Below, piece after piece: positions 32,731-41,185 of a stretch of 44,970 bases of DNA. Position 1 is the first letter of the stretch; each line of letters opens with the position of its first letter. The notes below the pieces were generated by a model. The model did not search any database. It was not told the origin of the DNA and saw only the letters and a program-made list of their open reading frames with translations. A program made the position numbers and the translations under genes. The DNA comes from Gammaproteobacteria bacterium (GTDB lineage: Bacteria; Pseudomonadota; Gammaproteobacteria; Steroidobacterales; Steroidobacteraceae), in contig JANYLH010000085.1 of the NCBI GenBank assembly GCA_025357915.1, forward strand, positions 1-44,970, read 5' to 3'.

Positions 32731-35589
32731 TTAACCCGCGGCGCGCAATTCGGTGACGATGGCGGCGCTCCGCCCCTGCAGCAGGGCGGTGATGTCGGCG
32801 GCTGTGGCAGGCCGCGCGAAATAGAACCCCTGCGCGTAGTCGCAGCGCCGTGCGCGCAGGAATTCCAGCTGTTCCATCGTCTCGACACCTTCGGCCACCA
32901 CGTGCTTTCCGAGCGCGTGCGCCATGGTGATCATCGTTTCGGCGAGCGTCGCCGCGGTCACGTTGGTGGCCACGTCCTCGATGAATGAACGATCGATCTT
33001 GATGGCCTGCACCGGGTGCGCGCGCAGGTAGCCGAGCGAGGAATAGCCGGTGCCAAAATCATCGAGCGACAGGTGCACGCCCAGCGCCGCCAGGCGGCGC
33101 AGCGTCGCCAGTGCCTCTTCGTCGGCGAACACCGATTCGGTGAGCTCGATCTCGAGCTTGTCGGGCGATATGCCTGCGCGCTCGAGCGCACGCCGCACCA
33201 GCTTCGGGAAATCAGTCTGGCGCAGCTGGTGCACCGAGACATTGAGCGCCATGCGCGGCGGCGCGATGCCCGCCGCGGCCCACTCGGCCATCTGCGTGCA
33301 GGCGGCTTCCAGCACCCACGCGCCAATATCGACGATCAGGCCGCTCTGCTCCGCCGCCGGGACGAATTCTCCGGGGTAACGCATGGCCTCGCGCGGCGGT
33401 TGCCAGCGCAGTAGCGCCTCGAGCCCGGAGAGCCGGCCGTCGGCGAGCGCGTACTGCGGCTGGTAATACAGCGAAAATTCACGGCGCTGCAGCGCGTTGT
33501 ACAGGCCGCTCTCGGCCGCCAGCGCCGGCATGCGCTGCATGGCGCGGTCGTAGAACACGGCGCGCGAGCGCCCATCCTCCTTGGCACGGTACATCGCCAG
33601 GTCGGCGTTGCGCATCAGCTCGTCGAGGGCGGTGGCGTCGTCCGGAAACAGCGTGATACCGATGCTGGCGCGCACCTGGTGATCACGCCCGCCGATGTTG
33701 ACCGCTTCCTGCAGGACCTCGATGATGCGCGCGGCCACGCGCTGGGCGCTCTCGGCCGTGCCGACGCTGCGCAGGATGATGGTGAATTCATCGCCGCCGA
33801 GCCGCGCCACCGTGTCGCCTTCCTTGACGCAGGCGCGCAGGCGCTGGGCGACGACCTGCAGCATCTGGTCGCCGGCGCTGTGGCCGACGGTGTCGTTGAT
33901 CTTCTTGAAATGGTCGAGATCGAGGTACAGGAGCGCGCCGCGCTGGCGGCCATCCGCGGCGCTGGCCAGCTCCTGCGAGAGGCGATCCCGGAACAGCAGG
34001 CGGTTGGGCAGCGCGGTCAGCGGGTCAAAATGCGCCTGCCGGTAGAGTTGCTCGCCGCGCGCGCTGTTGGAGAGTGCGACGCCAATGCGCGCCGCGCATT
34101 CGGTGCCGTAGCCGGCGACTTCCGCCGCCACCTGCGGCATGTCGCGGTAACCCACTGCCAGCACGGCCACCAGGTTGTCCTGCGAGAGCACCGGCCACAG
34201 CCAGTAGAATTCGGCGCCCTGGCTGCGGAGCGGTTCCAGCACGCTGTGCCGGCCGGTCTCGTAGCGCGCGACCGTCAATCCGTGCTGTTCCTGGCACAGC
34301 TGCGACAACAGCAACGGGTCGAGGCTGATGCGGCTGACCGGCATGTGCTCGCCGGCTGCCGTCAGATAGGCGCGGCCGAAGTACGTGGCGTCCGGATCGA
34401 GCAGCACCAGCATCGCCGCATCGCAGCCGGTGATCTTGCAGATGCGCTCGAGCAGCGGGTCGAGGCACGATTCGAGCTCGGTCGACTCCAGCAGCATGCG
34501 ATCGATGTCGTTGAGACTGGCCATCGCGCGCATCCGCTCTTCGAGTGCGGTGATGGTGCGATTGAAGGCCAGGGTTGCAGTGCGGGGCGCGTCGCAGGCC
34601 ATGCCGAGCGGCACGCGCTGGTAGCGCCCTGCCGCCAGTTCGCCGAGCGCGTCACGGAGTCCCTCCAGCACCGGTTCCCAACGTTTCCGCAGCATTGAGC
34701 ACAGCACCAGTATCAGCAAGGCAGCGAGCAGCACGGGCACCGGCAGCAGGTCCGCGGCTTGCCCCCAGTACGTCAGCACCGAGGCCGCCGGCGCGCACAC
34801 GATCACGGTCCAGCGGCCACCCAGCAGGTGCGCCGCTTCGGGCAGCACCGGGATGACCGCGCCGCGCCACTCGCGCCGCGCTACGCTCCACGAACGCAGT
34901 GCCGGTTCCGACTGCAGCTCACCCTCGGCAGGGCGCTCACGCGCGAACATGGCAAGTAGGTCCGCGGGCAGTGCATCGCTGGAGCGGAGCAGCGCGCCGC
35001 TCCCGTCGAGTACCGCGAGCACCGGCGTCCCCTCCGCGCTGTCGTCGTGGCCCTGCCAAAGCCATTCCGGGGACAACTCGAAGAACGCGGTCGCGACGCC
35101 TCCGGCGGCCCGCACCGCGTGCACCAGGTAGAGCGGCGCGCCGCCGTTGCGGCGCAGCGGGACGCGCAGCAGCGTCTGCCCGGCGCTGAGCGCCAGTTGA
35201 TCGGAGCTGTCGACGCTCGCCGGGCCCCGCCCTTTGCCGGGACCGGCCACCACCACGCCGCGGAAGATCTCGGAGCGCAGCACGCGCGCGCGCAGCAGCG
35301 CGCCGCCTGGCCCCACGTCGCCGGCGGTCACCGTCTGCACCACGAGTTCGCTGGCCGTGAGGCGGGTGCGCAGTTCCCGCGCATAGCCGCGGCTGAGTGT
35401 CACCACGGCATTCATCGTCTGGCGCTGATCCGCGTCGCGCAGGGTGCGCACTACCAGCAGCGAAACCGTGAGCAGGAGCGCCGCCGCGAGCAACGTCATG
35501 GCCACGCCGAGGCGGCGGCTCATCGAGAGCGGAAATACACCGGGGGTAAACGGCATGTATTGGCAGGAGGCTCGGAAACTTGAGCCCAT
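32731..35589 (-). CDS. Membrane GGDEF-EAL protein (c-di-GMP synthase/phosphodiesterase) with GAF domain
   Basis: A 952-aa inner-membrane signalling enzyme that makes and/or degrades c-di-GMP. A membrane segment (VAMTLLAAALLLTVSLLVV) leads into a periplasmic sensor-like domain (about 55-265), then a second membrane segment (LLPVPVLLAALLILVLCSML), a HAMP-like helix, a GAF-like domain (about 345-500), GGDEF (about 510-680) and EAL (about 690-940). GGDEF is intact (598-602), but the inhibitory I-site has KEGD instead of RxxD. EAL is intact (Glu724), with NVSVHQL, ELTESVF, LDDFGTGYSSL, IKIDRSFI and EGVET carrying metal ligands and the catalytic loop, so the phosphodiesterase should be active. Starts at 35556 and 35523 are alternatives; none has a good ribosome site. 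It lies upstream of the riboswitch. Confidence 0.92.
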   Translation of the reverse strand: MGSSFRASCQYMPFTPGVFPLSMSRRLGVAMTLLAAALLLTVSLLVVRTLRDADQRQTMNAVVTLSRGYARELRTRLTASELVVQTVTAGDVGPGGALLRARVLRSEIFRGVVVAGPGKGRGPASVDSSDQLALSAGQTLLRVPLRRNGGAPLYLVHAVRAAGGVATAFFELSPEWLWQGHDDSAEGTPVLAVLDGSGALLRSSDALPADLLAMFARERPAEGELQSEPALRSWSVARREWRGAVIPVLPEAAHLLGGRWTVIVCAPAASVLTYWGQAADLLPVPVLLAALLILVLCSMLRKRWEPVLEGLRDALGELAAGRYQRVPLGMACDAPRTATLAFNRTITALEERMRAMASLNDIDRMLLESTELESCLDPLLERICKITGCDAAMLVLLDPDATYFGRAYLTAAGEHMPVSRISLDPLLLSQLCQEQHGLTVARYETGRHSVLEPLRSQGAEFYWLWPVLSQDNLVAVLAVGYRDMPQVAAEVAGYGTECAARIGVALSNSARGEQLYRQAHFDPLTALPNRLLFRDRLSQELASAADGRQRGALLYLDLDHFKKINDTVGHSAGDQMLQVVAQRLRACVKEGDTVARLGGDEFTIILRSVGTAESAQRVAARIIEVLQEAVNIGGRDHQVRASIGITLFPDDATALDELMRNADLAMYRAKEDGRSRAVFYDRAMQRMPALAAESGLYNALQRREFSLYYQPQYALADGRLSGLEALLRWQPPREAMRYPGEFVPAAEQSGLIVDIGAWVLEAACTQMAEWAAAGIAPPRMALNVSVHQLRQTDFPKLVRRALERAGISPDKLEIELTESVFADEEALATLRRLAALGVHLSLDDFGTGYSSLGYLRAHPVQAIKIDRSFIEDVATNVTAATLAETMITMAHALGKHVVAEGVETMEQLEFLRARRCDYAQGFYFARPATAADITALLQGRSAAIVTELRAAG

Positions 35590-35666
35590 TTAACGATAGC
35601 CGGGCGGCCGCCAATGCGCGCCAGATCACGATTGCCGCAGTTATGACCGGCGGAGTGCGAAGCGCG

Positions 35667-36362
35667 TCACATTCGCGCGGCAGTCTTTGTGGTCCGTCCG
35701 AGGTCGCGGAGCGATCGCCAGGTGTGGCGATGCACGCCCACGCGCCCGGAGCGCGCCGCCGCAACCATCGCCGCGGCGACGGTGCGTGCGCTGATTGCTC
35801 GCCACTGTTGGTAGCGCCCCAACAGCAGTGGGTTGCACAGCGGCATCAACAGTCGGCCCAGCGCTTCCGCGGGCCGCCATTGCGCACGCGGCCCCAATAG
35901 GAGCGAGGGCTGCATGAGGTGTAGCGAACGCAGGCGCAGCGCTTCCAGCGCGAGTTCGGTTTGGCCCTTCACCTTGAGATAGAAATTGCGCGCCTCCGGC
36001 GCGGCGCCGGCGGCCGACACGACGACAAGAGTCCTGGCCCCGGCCGCCTGCGCAAAGCGCGCAAAGCGCAGGACCAGGTCGTGGTCGACGGCGCGGAAGG
36101 CCTGAGGCGAACCGGCCGCCCTGAGCGTGGTGCCGAGGCAGCAGTAGGCGTCGTCGCAGGCGACACCGCGCAGGTCGGTCTCCAGGTTTTCAAACCTGAG
36201 GATGCGGTTGACGAGCCGCGGCGACTCCATCGACAACGGCCTGCGGCTCAAGGCAATGACCCGGCGGTATTCACCGCCGTAGGCCAGCGCGCGCACGAGT
36301 TCGGCGCCGACCATGCCGCTGGCGCCCGCGACCAAGGCAACCGCACCTGTTTCGGTCTGCAT
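35667..36362 (-). CDS. NAD(P)-binding Rossmann-fold oxidoreductase (HTATIP2/YwnB-like)
   Basis: A 231-aa atypical short-chain dehydrogenase-like protein. The dinucleotide-binding motif is VAGASGMVGAELVRAL near the N-terminus; RRVIALSRRPL follows beta-2; DDAYCCLGTTLRAAGS matches the family loop (often CLGTT); VVVSAAGA and YLKVKGQTE (Tyr/Lys region) support the NAD(P)-binding nature, and LHLMQPSLLLGPR follows. This is the pattern of HTATIP2-like proteins found in bacteria. Substrate unknown. An in-frame start at 36389 is possible; I choose ATG 36362 as it begins closer to the beta-1 strand. The gene is 42 nt downstream of the PA0069-type gene. Confidence 0.78.
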   Translation of the reverse strand: MQTETGAVALVAGASGMVGAELVRALAYGGEYRRVIALSRRPLSMESPRLVNRILRFENLETDLRGVACDDAYCCLGTTLRAAGSPQAFRAVDHDLVLRFARFAQAAGARTLVVVSAAGAAPEARNFYLKVKGQTELALEALRLRSLHLMQPSLLLGPRAQWRPAEALGRLLMPLCNPLLLGRYQQWRAISARTVAAAMVAAARSGRVGVHRHTWRSLRDLGRTTKTAARM

Positions 36363-36404
36363 GGGTGCGGAGCTTAACCCGGGCGGCACGTCTATTGGCA
36401 GACC

Positions 36405-37469
36405 CTAGAGCGACAGCTCCAGCTGGCCGCTGCCGCGCGGCGCAAGGAACAACGTGGCATCGAGCTCGGGGTCACGCTCGCCGCTCAGCCCCAGACGCTT
36501 GCGGGCCAGTTCGAAGCGCGCACGCAGCATGGCGGCCCACGGTCCGGTGCCACGCATGCGCTGGCCAAAGCGTGGATCGTTGTCCCGCCCGTCCCGCGCC
36601 TGGCGGATCAGCGACATGACGTGCGCGGCACGCAGCGGCAGGTGTTGCTCGAGCCAGGCGCGGAGCAGGTCTTTGACTTCATGCGGGAGCCGCAACAGCA
36701 CGTAGCCCGCACGCGTCGCGCCAGCGGCGGCGGCCGCCTCGAGGAGCGACTCGAGCTCGGCGTCGTTGACGGCGGGAATCATCGGCGCGGCCAGTACGCC
36801 GACCGGCACGCCGGCGGCCGCCAGCGCGCTGATGACGCGCAGCCGCGCCTGCGGTGAAGCGGCGCGCGGTTCCAGCGTGCGCTTGAGTTCGGGATCGAGC
36901 GTAGTCAGGCTGACCGTGACGTGCACCAGCTTAAGGCGGGCGAATTCCTGCAGCAGTTCGAGGTCGCGCAGGATCAGCGCGCCCTTGGTAATGAGCGAGA
37001 CCGGGTGGCGCGAGCGCAGCAACTCCTCGAGGATTTCGCGCGTGACCCGCAGCCGCTTCTCGACGGGTTGGTAGGGATCGGTATTTGCGCCGAGCATGAT
37101 CGGCATGCACCGGTACCCCGGGCGCGCGAGTTCCGCACGCAGGAGTCGCGCGGCATCGGCCTTGTAGAACAGCCGGGTTTCGAAATCGATGCCCGGCGAT
37201 AGATCGACGTAGGCGTGGCTCGGTCGCGCATAGCAGTACACACAGCCGTGCTCGCAGCCACGATAAGGATTGATCGACTGCGTGAAGGGGATGTCAGGCG
37301 ATTCGTTGCGGGAAATGACCGTCCGCGCAGCCTCGGCCCGCACTTCCGTGGCGACGGAATCGGGCGTGGCCTCCTGGTACCAGCCATCATCGACCGCCTG
37401 CCCTGTCTGCCGCGCAAAACGCCCTGGCGGGTTGATGGTGGCGCCCCGGCCCTTGAGTACGCGCTCCAT
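36405..37469 (-). CDS. PA0069-family radical SAM protein, preceded by LexA box
   Basis: A 354-aa radical SAM enzyme. The cluster motif is YRGCEHGCVYCYARP (Cys72, Cys76, Cys79), with SPDIPFTQSINPYRGC before it. LGANTDPYQPVEKRLRVTREILE and PVSLITKGALILRDLELL are family markers, and GTGPWAAMLRARFELARKRLGL and LFLAPRGSGQLELSL close the protein. This matches the PA0069 family (also called spore-photoproduct-lyase-like). PA0069 of Pseudomonas aeruginosa is, as I recall, a member of the LexA regulon. Consistent with that, a LexA box lies 5 nt upstream of ATG 37469. There is no ribosome site, and a leaderless mRNA is likely. Function may relate to DNA damage, but the substrate is unknown. Confidence 0.9.
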   Translation of the reverse strand: MERVLKGRGATINPPGRFARQTGQAVDDGWYQEATPDSVATEVRAEAARTVISRNESPDIPFTQSINPYRGCEHGCVYCYARPSHAYVDLSPGIDFETRLFYKADAARLLRAELARPGYRCMPIMLGANTDPYQPVEKRLRVTREILEELLRSRHPVSLITKGALILRDLELLQEFARLKLVHVTVSLTTLDPELKRTLEPRAASPQARLRVISALAAAGVPVGVLAAPMIPAVNDAELESLLEAAAAAGATRAGYVLLRLPHEVKDLLRAWLEQHLPLRAAHVMSLIRQARDGRDNDPRFGQRMRGTGPWAAMLRARFELARKRLGLSGERDPELDATLFLAPRGSGQLELSL

Positions 37470-37474
37470 GGATG

Positions 37475-37494
37475 TACTGTACGGATATACAGTG
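37475..37494. promoter_or_regulatory. LexA (SOS) box
   Basis: CTGT (37477-37480), an 8-nt AT-leaning core and ACAG (37489-37492), flanked by TA and TG, match the E. coli LexA consensus TACTGT-N8-ACAGTA with one outer mismatch. The box sits in the 25-nt gap between the MFS and PA0069-type genes and overlaps the predicted -10 of the latter. Confidence 0.85.
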
Positions 37495-37503
37495 CTAGCG
37501 CAA
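37476..37503 (-). promoter_or_regulatory. Promoter of the PA0069-type gene, overlapping the LexA box
   Basis: TTGCGC (37503-37498) and TACAGT (37481-37476) are 16 nt apart; 6 nt then separate the -10 from ATG 37469. LexA bound to its box would cover the -10. The hexamers are moderate matches, and the -35 lies in the 3' end of the upstream MFS gene. Confidence 0.4.
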
Positions 37504-38733
37504 GTGTCTTAGTCGACGCAGACCGGGAAAGAGCAGCGCCCAGGCCCCGGCAACGGCCAGCGTCAGCACGCCGCCGGCGACCACGGAAGGCACCGCACCG
37601 AACCAGCTCGCGGTCAAGCCGGATTCAAACTCGCCAAGTTCATTCGATGCGCCGATGAACATCGAGGTCACCGCACTCACCCTGCCGCGCAGCGCATCGG
37701 GCGTGACCAGCGGCACAAGTATGGCGCGCACGTAGACGCTCACCATGTCGCCGCTCCCGCTCAGCAGCAGCGCCACGAAGGACAGCGTCAGGTTGCGGGA
37801 GAGCCCGAAAACGATCATGCAGACGCCAAACACCGCGACGCCGCCGAGCAGCGCGCGCCCGGCGTGATCGCGCAACGGACGTACTGCCAGCGTCACGGCC
37901 GCGAGCCCCGCGCCGATGCCGGGCGCCGCGCGCAGGAGCCCCAGGCCAACCGGCCCCGTATGCAGCAGGTCGCGCGCGAAGATCGGCAGCAGTGCTACCG
38001 CGCCACCGAACAGCACCGCGAACAGGTCGAGCGAAATCGCGCCGAGCACGAGCGGGCTCCCGCGCACGAAACGGAGTCCTTCGAGAAACCGCTGCGCACT
38101 GCCCAGCTCCGGCGGCGCGGCCGGCCGGGTATCGGCACGGATCAACCGCACCAGCAACAGCGTTACCGTGAACAGCAGCAGGCAGGCACCGTAGACGACA
38201 GGAGCGCCCACCAGGTAAAGCAGCCCCCCGAGCACCGGGCCCACCGCCGTGGCGGTCTGGTAGAGCATGGAATTCAGCGCCACCGCCCCCGCAAACTCGC
38301 TGCGCGGCATGAGCCCCGGCAGCATGGACTGCATGGCCGGTGCCCAGAAGGCACGCGCCGCGCCAAACACGCCGATCACCAGGTAGATCGGCCAGACCCG
38401 CTGCGTACCGCCTGCCGCCAGCGATAGCAACGCCAGCGCGCACAGCACGACCAGGAGGTAGGCGCGGCTCGCCACGGCACGGCGCTCCGCGTAGTCGGCA
38501 ACGTGTCCGCCGACCAGCACCAGCAGCACGAACGGCAGGAATTCACTGAGGCCCACCAGACCCAGCGCCAGTGGATCGTGCGTGAGGGCGTAGACATGCC
38601 AGCCGACCGCGACGGCCAGCATCTGCCAGCCTAGCGTGGCGCAGAAGCGCGCGAGCGAAAAACACGCCGGATCACGTCGTCGGAGCGAGGCCAGCGCCGG
38701 ATGCGCCACACTCCCCGCCCCACCGCCGCTCAC
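37495..38733 (-). CDS. MFS transporter, EntS-like
   Basis: A 412-aa major facilitator with about 12 hydrophobic segments. FSLARFCATLGWQMLAVAVGWHVYALTHDPLALGLVGLSEFLPF and GGHVADYAERR (in pieces) form the first helices and loop, resembling the MFS_3 (enterobactin exporter EntS-like) family. WAPAMQSMLPGLMPRSEFAGAVALNSMLYQTA and GLRFVRGSPLVLGAISLDLFAVLFGGAVALLP are further family stretches. It exports small molecules by proton antiport if the family assignment holds, and the substrate is unknown. GTG 38733 overlaps the TGA of the hydrolase gene upstream (GTGA), so ilvA, the hydrolase and this gene are one translational unit. Confidence 0.88.
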   Translation of the reverse strand: MSGGGAGSVAHPALASLRRRDPACFSLARFCATLGWQMLAVAVGWHVYALTHDPLALGLVGLSEFLPFVLLVLVGGHVADYAERRAVASRAYLLVVLCALALLSLAAGGTQRVWPIYLVIGVFGAARAFWAPAMQSMLPGLMPRSEFAGAVALNSMLYQTATAVGPVLGGLLYLVGAPVVYGACLLLFTVTLLLVRLIRADTRPAAPPELGSAQRFLEGLRFVRGSPLVLGAISLDLFAVLFGGAVALLPIFARDLLHTGPVGLGLLRAAPGIGAGLAAVTLAVRPLRDHAGRALLGGVAVFGVCMIVFGLSRNLTLSFVALLLSGSGDMVSVYVRAILVPLVTPDALRGRVSAVTSMFIGASNELGEFESGLTASWFGAVPSVVAGGVLTLAVAGAWALLFPGLRRLRHLR

Positions 38734-39632
38734 GACAGCGACGCCACGAACCGCACTATTGCCTGCGCCACGGCCTCGGGCTGTTCGTACAGCAACATGT
38801 GCCCGGCCTCGCTGATGCTCTCGGCTGTCATGCCCGGAATGAGCTCGCGCAGGCGCGCAAGCGCATCGCTCCCGACCGCGCGTTGCATGAAGTTCGACTC
38901 GGCTCCGTAGAGCAACAGCAGCGGTGCGCGCAGTCTTGCCCAGCAGGCCTCGAGGTCAGCGCGCGCGAAGCGGATGGCCGTGGGCAGTTGCTGGCGCGGA
39001 TCGGCCAGGATTTCAAAGCCGCCCTCGCTCGCAGCGGTCCATGCGCTTGCCAGGAACCGGGCATGGGCAATCGGCAGCCGCGGGTTGGCGCGGCGGAGCG
39101 ACGCGGCGAGTTCCTCCAGTCCACCGTAGCGGCGCGCGGCGGCGGGCGCGCGCAACGCGTCGAGCCACGCGACCAGATGTTCGGGCAGCTGCGCGTGCGG
39201 GAGGTCGGGCATGCCGAATCCCTCGAGGTTCACCAGCCACGCGACGCGCCCCGGCCGGATGCCGCCGTACATCGAAGCCACCGTGCCGCCCATGCTGTGA
39301 CCGATGAGGCGTGCGGGGCGGTCCGGCGAGAGCTCGTCCGCCAGCCAATCGAGTTCCGCCAGGTGATCGGCAAACCAGTAGCGGTCGGCGCGGCGGGCGC
39401 TGCGCCCGTAACCGGGCCAGTCGACAGCCACCAGCGGCCAGTCATCCGGCAGCTGATCGACCAGCAGCTGCAACGCGGCGCCACAATCCATCCAGCCGTG
39501 GAGCAGCATAATCGGCGACGGATCCGGCGGGCCCCAGTACGTCAACGCGATGCGTCCTTCGCGGCCGCTGCGCTCGGCGAGGCGCGCCCTCCGGCGCGGC
39601 GCGTAGACCTGTGCTGGCTCGCGCACGCTCAT
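38730..39632 (-). CDS. Alpha/beta-fold hydrolase
   Basis: A 300-aa hydrolase. LLHGWMDCGAAL is the oxyanion-hole region, VDWPGYGRSAR follows, the nucleophile elbow is GHSMGG (Ser), ESNFMQRAVG and a terminal SEAGHMLLYEQPEAVAQAI contain the late acidic and His positions. Complete triad geometry fits the Ser-Asp-His epoxide hydrolase/lipase-like superfamily. I use ATG 39632, 5 nt downstream of the ilvA stop; a longer in-frame start would run back into ilvA. The substrate is unknown; the gene follows ilvA in several genomes as I recall, but that is not verified here. Confidence 0.85.
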   Translation of the reverse strand: MSVREPAQVYAPRRRARLAERSGREGRIALTYWGPPDPSPIMLLHGWMDCGAALQLLVDQLPDDWPLVAVDWPGYGRSARRADRYWFADHLAELDWLADELSPDRPARLIGHSMGGTVASMYGGIRPGRVAWLVNLEGFGMPDLPHAQLPEHLVAWLDALRAPAAARRYGGLEELAASLRRANPRLPIAHARFLASAWTAASEGGFEILADPRQQLPTAIRFARADLEACWARLRAPLLLLYGAESNFMQRAVGSDALARLRELIPGMTAESISEAGHMLLYEQPEAVAQAIVRFVASLS

Positions 39633-39637
39633 CGCGT

Positions 39638-41155
39638 TCAACCGGCCAGGAATGTTCGATAAGCGGGGTTGGCCGTTTCTTCGGTAAAGGGGTAGCCCAG
39701 CTCGCGCAGGTGCCCGAGGAACACCTCGCGATCGGCGCGCGGCACCTGGATGCCGGCGAGCACGCGCCCGCTGTCGGAGCCATGATTCCGATAGTGGAAC
39801 AGCGAGATATTCCAAGTGGTGCCGATTGCCTGCAGGAAGCCCAGCAGTGCGCCCGGCCGTTCCGGGAATTCGAAGCGGAACAGCATTTCGTCGGCAACGC
39901 CGACCCCGAGGCCACCCACCATGAAGCGGACATGGAGCTTCGCCATCTCGTTGGCACTCATGTCGACGACGCCGTAACCGGCGGAGCGCAGCCGGGCGAC
40001 GACCGCGGCGCAGTTCTCCTGACCTGCGCGCAGCCCAAAGCCCACGAACAGCTGTGCGCGCTCGGCGCCCTGATAGCGATAGTTGAACTCGGTGACACTG
40101 TGCTGGCCAAGCGCGCCGCAGAATTTGAGAAAACTACCCGGCTGCTCCGGCACCTCGACCGCCAGCAGCGCTTCACGGCCCGCGCCGAGGTCAGCCCGCT
40201 CGGCGATATAGCGCAGCCGGTCGAAATTCAGGTTGGCGCCGCTGGCGATCGCCACGTAGCGCTGGCCCGCCGGCGCGCCGCGTGCGACGTAGCGCTTGAC
40301 GCCCGCCACTGCCAGCGCCCCGGCTGGCTCGAGTATGGCGCGCGTGTCCTCGAAGACATCCTGGATGGCGGCGCAGATTTCATCGGTGTTGACCAGCACC
40401 ACTTCATCGACGAAGCGCCGAGCGAGCGCGAAGTTCTCCTCGCCGACCCGGCGCACCGCGACGCCATCGGCAAACAACCCCACCTTGTCGAGCGTGACGC
40501 GCTTGCCGGCGCGCAGCGACTCGTACATCGCGGCAGCATCCTCCGGCTCGACGCCGATAATGCGCACCCGCGGATGGAGCTGCTTGACGTAGGCGGCGAT
40601 GCCGGCGATGAGACCGCCACCGCCCACCGGCACGAAGATCGCGTCGAGTTCGCCCCCGGTCTGGTGAATGATTTCCATGCCAATCGTGCCCTGGCCTGCG
40701 ATCACGTCCGGATCGTCGAACGGGTGCACGAAGGCCAGGTTCTGCTCACGCTCCAGCAACGTCGCGTGCTCAAAGGCCGCGTCGAAGATATCGCCGTGCA
40801 GCACCACTTCGCCACCCAGGTCAGCCACGGCCTGCACTTTTATGTCCGGCGTGGTGCGCGGCATGACGATCACCGCACGCACCTGACGCTTGCGCGCAGC
40901 GAGCGCGACCCCCTGGGCATGATTGCCGGCCGAAGCGGTGATCACGCCACGTGCCGCGGCGGTCGCACCCAGGTGCGCGATCTTGTTATAGGCGCCGCGC
41001 AGCTTGAAGGAGAAGATCGGCTGCAGGTCCTCGCGCTTGAGGCGCAGCTCGTGGCCCAGACGGCGTGACAGACGCGGCGCGTGGTCGAGGGGCGATTCGA
41101 TCGCCACATCGTAGACCCTGGCCTTCAGGATCCGCTGCAGATAGTCATCGCCCAT
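39638..41155 (-). CDS. ilvA: Threonine dehydratase, biosynthetic
   Basis: PLP enzyme converting threonine to 2-oxobutanoate and ammonia, the first step of isoleucine synthesis. The 505-aa length and motifs agree with the biosynthetic type. REDLQPIFSFKLRGAYNK holds the PLP-binding Lys51; ASAGNHAQGVALAA and VGGGGLIAGIAAYVK are the substrate and phosphate loops. Two ACT-like regulatory domains (about 325-500) follow: LLAVEVPEQPGSFLKFCGAL and FRFEFPERPGALLGFLQAIG, with ISLFHYRNHGSDSGRVLAGIQVP, as expected for allosteric control by isoleucine and valine. ATG 41155 lies 30 nt after the FHA gene stop and no leader attenuator is present there. Confidence 0.96.
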   Translation of the reverse strand: MGDDYLQRILKARVYDVAIESPLDHAPRLSRRLGHELRLKREDLQPIFSFKLRGAYNKIAHLGATAAARGVITASAGNHAQGVALAARKRQVRAVIVMPRTTPDIKVQAVADLGGEVVLHGDIFDAAFEHATLLEREQNLAFVHPFDDPDVIAGQGTIGMEIIHQTGGELDAIFVPVGGGGLIAGIAAYVKQLHPRVRIIGVEPEDAAAMYESLRAGKRVTLDKVGLFADGVAVRRVGEENFALARRFVDEVVLVNTDEICAAIQDVFEDTRAILEPAGALAVAGVKRYVARGAPAGQRYVAIASGANLNFDRLRYIAERADLGAGREALLAVEVPEQPGSFLKFCGALGQHSVTEFNYRYQGAERAQLFVGFGLRAGQENCAAVVARLRSAGYGVVDMSANEMAKLHVRFMVGGLGVGVADEMLFRFEFPERPGALLGFLQAIGTTWNISLFHYRNHGSDSGRVLAGIQVPRADREVFLGHLRELGYPFTEETANPAYRTFLAG

Positions 41156-41185
41156 GCAGCGAAGCTTAAGGCATCAGCGGTACTT

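Noticed and set aside
38330..38735. Possible small plus-strand ORFs in the MFS gene
   Set aside because: Basic, low-complexity antisense frames overlapping a well-supported transporter.
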